The position numbers and the translations under genes were made by a program. The notes beneath the pieces were generated by a model. It worked only from the letters and a program-made list of their open reading frames with translations. It ran no database searches and was not told the origin of the DNA. Below are positions 8,165-12,641 of a DNA stretch of 12,641 bases, piece after piece. Each line of letters opens with the position of its first letter. The first letter of the stretch is position 1. This DNA comes from Pseudonocardia sp. (lineage in GTDB: Bacteria > Actinomycetota > Actinomycetes > Mycobacteriales > Pseudonocardiaceae), in the NCBI GenBank assembly GCA_030453005.1, contig JAKDLE010000026.1, positions 1-12,641 on the forward strand, given 5' to 3'.

Positions 8165-9370
8165 ATGAACCTACGCATCTTCGGCTGGTCGTACGGGGTC
8201 ACCGTGGTGTCGCTCGTCATCGCGTTCCTGTACGGGAGCTGGGAGGCGCTGATCCTCTGCGCGATCCTCGGTGTCCTCGAGATCTCGCTGTCGTTCGACA
8301 ACGCCGTGGTCAACGCCACGATCCTCGACCGGATGAGTGATTTCTGGCAGACGATCTTCCTCACCATCGGCATCTTCATCGCCGTGTTCGGCATGCGGCT
8401 GGTGTTCCCGTTGGTGATCGTCGCGGTCACCGCGGGCCTGAGCCCGATCGAGTCGCTGACCCTGGCCCTGGAGGGCGGCAGCGCGGAGGACCCAGGTACC
8501 TACGCCTACCAGCTGGAGCAGGCCTACCCGCAGATCGCCGCGTTCGGCGGCATGTTCCTGCTCATGCTGTTCCTCGACTGGATGTTCGAGGATCGCGACG
8601 TCAAGTGGCTCACCTGGCTCGAGCGCCCGCTCGCGCTGATCGGCAAGGTCGAGCGCATCTCGGTCGTCATCGCCACGGTCACGCTCGTCCTGCTCTCCCA
8701 GTACCTCGCCGACGACGCGGCCGTCGTGCTGCTCGCGGGCGCACTGGGGCTCGTCACCTACCTCGCGGTGCAGGGGCTGGGCCAGTTCTTCGAGAAGGCG
8801 GGCCAGGCGCAGCTGGAGAAGGTCGAGGCCGACGCCGAGCAGTCCGCGAGCAGCAACGGCTCGGGGTCCAACGGCTCGGGGTCCAACGGCTCGGGGTCCA
8901 CCCGTTCCGGCGGGACAGGGCCTACGCAGCTCGCCAAGGCCACCGGCAAGGCGGGGTTCTTCCTGTTCCTCTACCTCGAGGTGCTCGACGCCGCGTTCTC
9001 CTTCGACGGCGTCATCGGCGCGTTCGCCATCACCACCGACCCCATCCTCATCGCGCTGGGCCTGGGTCTCATCGGGGCGATGTTCGTCCGGTCGCTCACG
9101 GTGTTCCTCGTGCGCAAGGGCACGCTGGCCGACTACATCTACCTCGAGCACGGCGCCCACTGGGCCATCGGCGCGCTGGCGACGATCCTGCTGCTCGGCA
9201 TCGGCGTCCACGTCAACGAGATCGTCACCGGCCTGATCGGTGTCGCGTTCATCGGCGCCGCGTTGCTCTCCAGCATCCGGCGCAACCGCAAGGTGGCGGC
9301 CGAGGGCGGCGAGGTCCAGAAGACGCCCGACGAGCTCGCCGAGGAGCGGACCGACGTCTCGTTCTCGTGA
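8165..9370 (+). CDS. TerC/DUF475 family integral membrane protein of the Ter stress module
   Basis: The 401-residue product is polytopic, with an internal duplication typical of the TerC superfamily. Each half carries an acidic membrane motif: LSFDNAVVN around residues 42-50 and AFSFDGVIG around 277-285. In TerC these acidic residues are thought to bind or pass a divalent metal (members export Mn). The two halves are joined by a polar linker (about 215-260) with three NGSGS repeats at 231-245. The end is cytosolic and charged. Of the TerC relatives it most resembles the DUF475 branch found beside TerD genes in actinobacteria. TerD follows after 31 bases, clearly co-transcribed. It probably forms the membrane anchor of a TerB/TerD metal-sensing complex; tellurite resistance itself is not established. 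Confidence 0.88.
   Translation: MNLRIFGWSYGVTVVSLVIAFLYGSWEALILCAILGVLEISLSFDNAVVNATILDRMSDFWQTIFLTIGIFIAVFGMRLVFPLVIVAVTAGLSPIESLTLALEGGSAEDPGTYAYQLEQAYPQIAAFGGMFLLMLFLDWMFEDRDVKWLTWLERPLALIGKVERISVVIATVTLVLLSQYLADDAAVVLLAGALGLVTYLAVQGLGQFFEKAGQAQLEKVEADAEQSASSNGSGSNGSGSNGSGSTRSGGTGPTQLAKATGKAGFFLFLYLEVLDAAFSFDGVIGAFAITTDPILIALGLGLIGAMFVRSLTVFLVRKGTLADYIYLEHGAHWAIGALATILLLGIGVHVNEIVTGLIGVAFIGAALLSSIRRNRKVAAEGGEVQKTPDELAEERTDVSFS
8855..8899 (+). repeat. Three exact 15-base tandem repeats in the terC-like gene
   Basis: The unit AACGGCTCGGGGTCC occurs at 8855-8869, 8870-8884 and 8885-8899 without any difference, encoding NGSGS three times. A length of 15 keeps the frame, so copy number can change the linker length between the two membrane halves without breaking the protein. 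Confidence 0.9.
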
Positions 9371-9401
9371 CCGATCCCGCCCACCAGCGAATGGAGCAGC
9401 A

Positions 9402-9983
9402 GTGTCCGTCAGCATGACCAAGGGCCAGAAGGTGTCGCTCGCCAAGCGCGGCGGAGGCACGCTCACCGTCGTCCGCATGGGGCTGGGCTGGGACGCGGTG
9501 AAGAAGCGCGGCCTGTTCGGCTCGAAGAGCCAGTCGATCGACCTCGACGCGTCGGCGCTGCTGTTCGACGCGGGCGCGAACATGGTCGACGCCGTGTGGT
9601 TCCGCCAGCTGCGCAGCCAGGACGGCTCCGTACAGCACACCGGTGACAACCTCACCGGTGCCGGTGAGGGTGACGACGAGTCGGTGGTCGTCGACCTCAC
9701 CCGGCTCCCGCCCGCGGTCACGCAGATCGTGTTCACCGTCAACTCGTTCACCGGCCAGGACTTCTCGCAGATCGAGAACGCCTTCTGCCGTCTGGTCGAC
9801 GAGACCACGAACGAGGAGCTGGCCCGCTACGAGCTCTCCGGTTCGGGGCGGCACAACGCGCAGATCATGGCGAAGGTGAGCCGCGGCGGCGCCGCAGGCG
9901 ACTGGACGATGACGGCCATCGGCGCGATCGCGTCCGGCCGGACGGTGCAAGACCTGGTGCCCGCCACCGCCGGGTACCTCTGA
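9402..9983 (+). CDS. terD: TerD family calcium-binding stress protein
   Basis: The 193-residue product shows the TerD domain throughout. The N-terminus VSVSMTKGQKVSL matches the family's usual MxVSLxKGxxVSL, the DLDAS motif at 47-51 and GDNLTGAGEGDDE at 81-93 form the two-part acidic calcium site, and FTVNSF and the WTMTAIG end are conserved. TerD proteins are cytosolic beta-sandwich proteins that bind Ca and associate with TerB and the TerC membrane complex; mutants in several bacteria are sensitive to tellurite and other stresses. The GTG at 9402 is chosen because GGAG lies 5 bases upstream and the full TerD N-terminus is kept; ATG 9414 would remove it. It follows the terC-like gene by 31 bases. 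A long inverted repeat comes 25 bases after its stop. Confidence 0.94.
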   Translation: MSVSMTKGQKVSLAKRGGGTLTVVRMGLGWDAVKKRGLFGSKSQSIDLDASALLFDAGANMVDAVWFRQLRSQDGSVQHTGDNLTGAGEGDDESVVVDLTRLPPAVTQIVFTVNSFTGQDFSQIENAFCRLVDETTNEELARYELSGSGRHNAQIMAKVSRGGAAGDWTMTAIGAIASGRTVQDLVPATAGYL

Positions 9984-10008
9984 CCCGGTCTGCCCTGACC
10001 CGCCCCGA

Positions 10009-10063
10009 TTGCAGGAAGGTCACCTTCACGCAAGCACGCTGCATGAAGGTGGCCTTCCTGCAA
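10009..10063. terminator. Long inverted repeat between convergent terD and terB, probable bidirectional terminator
   Basis: Two 24-base arms (10009-10032 and 10040-10063) are reverse complements except at two positions and enclose a 7-base loop. Each arm also contains its own smaller palindrome (GAAGGTCACCTTC on the left, GAAGGTGGCCTTC on the right). No T-run follows, as is common in high-GC actinobacteria, but the stem is long and placed exactly between two gene ends facing each other. It may equally be one copy of a dispersed intergenic repeat family. Confidence 0.7.
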
Positions 10064-10074
10064 GGGCTCGGCTA

Positions 10075-10530
10075 CTACAGGTCGAACTCCGCGGGCGCGA
10101 TGCCCACGGCGAGGCAGGCCTCCCGCACGGCCTGCTGCTCGTTCTTGTCGAAGTTCCCGTCGGCGCCACCGATGATGATGCCGACCTGGATCACCGCGCG
10201 CCCGGCGTCGGGCTTGGACTTGAGCTTCGACAGGGCCTGGATGGCCTCGACCTTGCCGAAGTCGTAGTCGGCGGTCAGCTTGCCCGCGTAGTGGTTGAAC
10301 TTCTCCAGCAGATCGCTCGCCGGGAAGATCGAGAGTACGTCGTTGCTGCTGATGAAGCCCGCAGTCTTGCGCTTCTCCTCGGGGTCGATGGTCCCGTCGG
10401 CCGCGGCGATCAGCGCGCACATCGCCATGCTGGCGTTCGCGAAGTCCTTGTTCTTGAACTTGCCGACCTGCGTCTGGGCCTGGGCCGACATGTCCTTGGC
10501 GCGTTCCTTGAGCTGGTCCCACAGGGCCAT
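10075..10530 (-). CDS. terB: TerB family protein (cytosolic partner of TerC)
   Basis: The 151-residue helical product carries the two acidic TerB motifs, DGTIDPEE at 45-52 and DGNFDKNE at 124-131, each within a helix-loop-helix half, giving the pseudo-symmetric TerB fold. TerB is cytosolic and bridges TerC at the membrane with TerD. The length is right for the single-domain form. It starts at ATG 10530 with GGAAGGAAG (10541-10549 read on the minus strand) 10 bases upstream. It lies 33 bases after the HAD gene and is the last gene of the leftward operon, with its 3' end 11 bases from the inverted repeat. It points toward terD rather than along with it. Confidence 0.9.
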   Translation of the reverse strand: MALWDQLKERAKDMSAQAQTQVGKFKNKDFANASMAMCALIAAADGTIDPEEKRKTAGFISSNDVLSIFPASDLLEKFNHYAGKLTADYDFGKVEAIQALSKLKSKPDAGRAVIQVGIIIGGADGNFDKNEQQAVREACLAVGIAPAEFDL

Positions 10531-10540
10531 GTCCGGTGAA

Positions 10541-10549
10541 CTTCCTTCC
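10541..10549 (-). promoter_or_regulatory. Ribosome binding site of terB
   Basis: On the minus strand the sequence reads GGAAGGAAG, 10 bases before the ATG at 10530. It is the strongest such site in this operon; the two upstream genes rely on overlapping stop and start codons. Confidence 0.55.
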
Positions 10550-10563
10550 GTTGTGGGTGTCTC

Positions 10564-11391
10564 TCACAGCCTGCCAGAAACGGGCACGGTGGTGACGACG
10601 GCCAGGAGCGCCTCCAGCAGCTCCTCGCCCGCGGCCACTCCCCTGGCCGCGGTGACGCTCAGGTGGCCGAGGGCGAACCCGGCGTCGTGCAGTTCCCCGT
10701 GTGCGGGGCGGATCGCGCGGTCGGCCGCGGCGAGCAGGTCGGCGTCGAGCAGGGAGTCGCCCGCGGCCAGCAGGGTGTCGGCGCCGACGCGGGCGAGCAC
10801 CTCGCGGGCCGCGGCCGACTTCGTCAGGGGCCGGGGCACGGCGTAGACCTTGCGGCCCTGCAACGACACCGTCCAACCGTGCGGGTCGCACCACGCGGCG
10901 AGCTCGTCGACCCAGCCCGGCGGCAGCGCCGTGCGGTCGACGACCGCGTAGACGAACAGGTCGCTCGCGGTACGCAGGTTCAGCACGAACCCGCCCGACC
11001 GCGCCCGCAGGTGGGCCCGCACGTCGGCGAGCGGCGCACAGGAGCTCAGCCGCTCCCGCACGACGGCGGACCAGCCCATGTCGGGCACGCCGTCGACGAG
11101 CAGGTGCCCGCCGTTGGCCGCGATCGCGTACCGGGCCTGCGGGCCGGGCAGGTGCACGCGGGCGAGCTGCTCGGGGGTGCGGGTGGTGGTGGGCACGACG
11201 ACGGCGGTCTCCTGCAGCCGCCGCAGCGCGGCCGCCGCCCGCTCGGTCAGGAACGACAGCGGCACACCCCGGTAGACCTCCACGCACAGCAGCCGCGGCG
11301 CCTCGTGGTCGGGTGTCGAGAGCGCGAGGGCGGCGGGGGAGTAGATGACGGTGCGGTCGAGGTCGAGGCACACCACGGGCACCGGGGTCAT
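10564..11391 (-). CDS. HAD superfamily hydrolase of the Ter-associated biosynthetic set
   Basis: The 275-residue product has all HAD motifs in order: DLDRT at residues 10-14 (nucleophile D10, acid D12), motif II threonines TTTR at 68-71, the lysine in PLTKSAAAR (K191) and GDSLLDADL at 211-219. The AANGGHLLVDG segment (91-101) and a middle cap region resemble Cof-type or sugar-phosphate phosphatases, so a phosphorylated nucleoside- or sugar-like substrate is likely. HAD genes of this type recur in Ter clusters with StiP and other PRTase genes, where they are predicted to dephosphorylate an intermediate of an unknown nucleoside-like metabolite. The ATG at 11391 overlaps the stop of the StiP gene by 4 bases (ATGA), so translation is coupled. 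terB follows after 33 bases. Confidence 0.88.
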   Translation of the reverse strand: MTPVPVVCLDLDRTVIYSPAALALSTPDHEAPRLLCVEVYRGVPLSFLTERAAAALRRLQETAVVVPTTTRTPEQLARVHLPGPQARYAIAANGGHLLVDGVPDMGWSAVVRERLSSCAPLADVRAHLRARSGGFVLNLRTASDLFVYAVVDRTALPPGWVDELAAWCDPHGWTVSLQGRKVYAVPRPLTKSAAAREVLARVGADTLLAAGDSLLDADLLAAADRAIRPAHGELHDAGFALGHLSVTAARGVAAGEELLEALLAVVTTVPVSGRL

Positions 11392-12539
11392 CCGGCCACC
11401 GCCAGGCCGTCCGCGCCGGTCGCCCCGCGCGTGTACCGCGGGTGGATCAGGCCGACGCAGTTGTAGGCCAGGTCGTCCACCTCCTCGACCGGCGCGCCGC
11501 GCTGCGCGGCGAGCAGCCGCACGTGCGCGAGGTCGGCGGCCGGGGCGCCCGTGCGCACGAGGACCTTCCACGGAACCCGGCGCAGCAGCACCCGCGTGGT
11601 CTCGCCGACCCCGGGCTTGACGAGGTTGACGTCGCCGATGCCCTGCGCGGCCGTGATCCGTTCGACCGCGGCCCAGCCCGCGTGGTCGGGCTCGCGGTCC
11701 GGCGGCTCGCTGGTGTCGCGCACCCCCCCGAACGCGGCGGAGACGGTGTCGAGGAAGTCGTTCGAGTGATCCGACGCCGCGAGCTCGGCGTAGAACTTCG
11801 CGCCGTGGTAGCGCCCCGGCCCGACGAGCCGGTCGTTGAGCACGGTGCGCGAGACGAGCCCGGAGACCGTGGAGTTCAGGCAGGCCGAGGCGATCAGCCA
11901 GTCCTGGCGGGTGCCGAACGTGCGGACGCACCGACCGGGGTCGGCGAGCACGGCCAGGTCGGCGTCGAAGGCGACGCCGGTGTCGCGGCGGTAGGCGGCG
12001 AGCGCGGCGACCAGCTCGCGGTGGATCGCGCCCTTGCCCGTCCACCCGTCGACGAACACGACGCGCACCGGGTCGTGGTGGGCGGCGAGATGGTCGAGGG
12101 CGACCCGGTCGATGCCCCGGCCGCGCACGATGGACACCGCGTAGTGCGGCAGGTCCAGGCCGTGCCGGGCCGCGGCCCAGCGGCGCAGCAGGACGCCCAC
12201 CGGGGTGCCCGCGCGGGCGAGTGAGGCCAGCACCACGTCCGGTCCGCGCTCGCGCAGCACCAGCTCGGTGACGGTGCCGACGGCGTGCGCCAGCCGGGAC
12301 GCGGAGGAGCCCAGGGCGGCACGGTAGACCGCGAGGTAGGCCTCGTCGGGCTGGAACTCCACCGGCAGCGACTCCGCGTAGTGCGCCCCGCCCGCCTGGA
12401 TCGCCTCCTCCCGCTCCTCGACGGGCGCCTCCAGGGCGGCGTCGGACAGGTCGGTGAGCAGCCAGCCGACCTCGTCGGCGGCGTAGCTGCCGAAGTCGGG
12501 ACCACGCAGGGGCGGTGGCGTCACGGGCGGCGGCGTCAC
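11388..12539 (-). CDS. StiP family protein: PRTase-like domain plus C-terminal PELOTA-type RNA-binding domain
   Basis: The 383-residue product is recognised as the Ter-cluster protein annotated as cysteine protease StiP or PRTase. Most of it (about 11-270) is a phosphoribosyltransferase-like region: VVFVDGWTGKGAI at 160-172 resembles the PRPP-binding loop, and SACLNSTVSGLVSRT at 218-232 carries the conserved cysteine (C220) that gave rise to the protease name. Residues about 300-372 (ETTRVLLRRVPWKVLVR to YNCVGLIHPRYT) match the PELOTA domain attached in this family. The predicted role is transfer of a phosphoribosyl group in making a nucleoside-like compound; protease activity is doubtful on this evidence. 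GTG 12539 overlaps the upstream stop by 4 bases; GTG 12524 is an alternative. The N-terminus is a duplicated proline-rich TPPPVTPPP. Confidence 0.85.
   Translation of the reverse strand: MTPPPVTPPPLRGPDFGSYAADEVGWLLTDLSDAALEAPVEEREEAIQAGGAHYAESLPVEFQPDEAYLAVYRAALGSSASRLAHAVGTVTELVLRERGPDVVLASLARAGTPVGVLLRRWAAARHGLDLPHYAVSIVRGRGIDRVALDHLAAHHDPVRVVFVDGWTGKGAIHRELVAALAAYRRDTGVAFDADLAVLADPGRCVRTFGTRQDWLIASACLNSTVSGLVSRTVLNDRLVGPGRYHGAKFYAELAASDHSNDFLDTVSAAFGGVRDTSEPPDREPDHAGWAAVERITAAQGIGDVNLVKPGVGETTRVLLRRVPWKVLVRTGAPAADLAHVRLLAAQRGAPVEEVDDLAYNCVGLIHPRYTRGATGADGLAVAG
12510..12539 (-). repeat. 15-base tandem duplication at the start of the StiP gene
   Basis: On the minus strand, GTGACGCCGCCGCCC is followed at once by GTGACGCCACCGCCC, differing at one base. 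Each copy begins with an in-frame GTG, so the gene has two nearly equal possible starts that differ by five residues. Confidence 0.75.
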
Positions 12540-12641
12540 GGGGTGGTCACCACGGTGGTCCTCCGGGTCAGGGGAGCGAGGGCGGCGAGCAGGCCGTCGT
12601 GGAGAGCGGGAGTGTCGGCGGGCGGGTCGACGACGACGACG
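12536..12641 (-). CDS. C-terminal end of an unidentified gene of the leftward Ter operon (partial)
   Basis: Read leftward from the window edge, 34 codons end in TGA (12536-12538). The residues run from VVVVDPPADTPALHDG to LTRRTTVVTTP. The stop overlaps the GTG of the StiP gene by 4 bases, the same arrangement as between StiP and HAD, so this is very likely the preceding gene of one operon. In related clusters this place is often held by a second PRTase (PRTase_2 with a TRSP domain) or an ATP-grasp enzyme. The fragment is too short to decide, and no motif identifies it. Confidence 0.6.
   Translation of the reverse strand, partial: VVVVDPPADTPALHDGLLAALAPLTRRTTVVTTP

Noticed and set aside
7954..8340. 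Small plus-strand open frames in the yebC-terC gap
   Set aside because: They have no ribosome binding site, run out of frame into the terC-like gene and resemble no protein family I recognise.
8855..8899. Repeats considered as a possible CRISPR array
   Set aside because: Units are directly adjacent without spacers and code for a protein linker.
8171..9808. A 545-codon minus-strand open frame across the terC-like and terD genes
   Set aside because: No recognisable motif and a composition typical of antisense translation; both plus-strand genes are well supported.

Overview
The window is very GC-rich, with codon third positions that are almost always G or C, many GTG starts, and several TANNNT -10 boxes placed right before genes. 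This points to a high-GC actinobacterium. The gene content (ACT-malic enzyme, FusA2-like EF-G, pdxT-yebC, a Ter module with StiP and HAD genes) fits the Pseudonocardiales, for example a Pseudonocardia-like organism, but that level of assignment is inference. I see no phage, transposase, CRISPR or RNA gene.

Left part (1-4970), ordinary chromosome: the last 30 codons of a membrane protein run into a 467-residue NAD(P)-binding SDR/NmrA-type protein with a C-terminal DUF2867 domain. Its 3' end overlaps tail-to-tail with a leftward two-gene operon: an EF-G-like GTPase (EF-G2/FusA2 type) followed by a DHA1-type MFS exporter. A short divergent promoter region (4891-4970) separates this operon from the next block.

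Middle part (4971-7871), rightward housekeeping genes: an ACT-domain malic enzyme, the PdxT glutaminase subunit of PLP synthase, and a YebC/PmpR-family regulator or translation factor. The first two look like leaderless GTG genes, each with a TANNNT box 6-7 bases before the start codon. yebC has a similar box and then a short leader with a Shine-Dalgarno sequence. A triplicated 14-base unit starts at the yebC stop region.

Right part (7872-12641), a Ter stress-response module: after a 293-base intergenic region with a CCGTGG/CCACGG/CCGTGG cluster come a TerC/DUF475 membrane protein and a TerD protein (rightward). Facing them is a leftward operon: the 3' end of an unidentified gene, a StiP/PRTase protein with a C-terminal PELOTA-type domain, a HAD hydrolase and TerB. 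The upstream genes of that operon overlap by 4 bases. The two convergent arms meet at a long imperfect inverted repeat (10009-10063). Together these genes match the known actinobacterial Ter arrangement in which TerB/TerC/TerD form a membrane-linked metal/stress sensing complex, while a PRTase-HAD set is predicted to make a nucleoside-like metabolite of unknown structure. The chemistry and trigger remain uncharacterised, so this is the most interesting part of the window.
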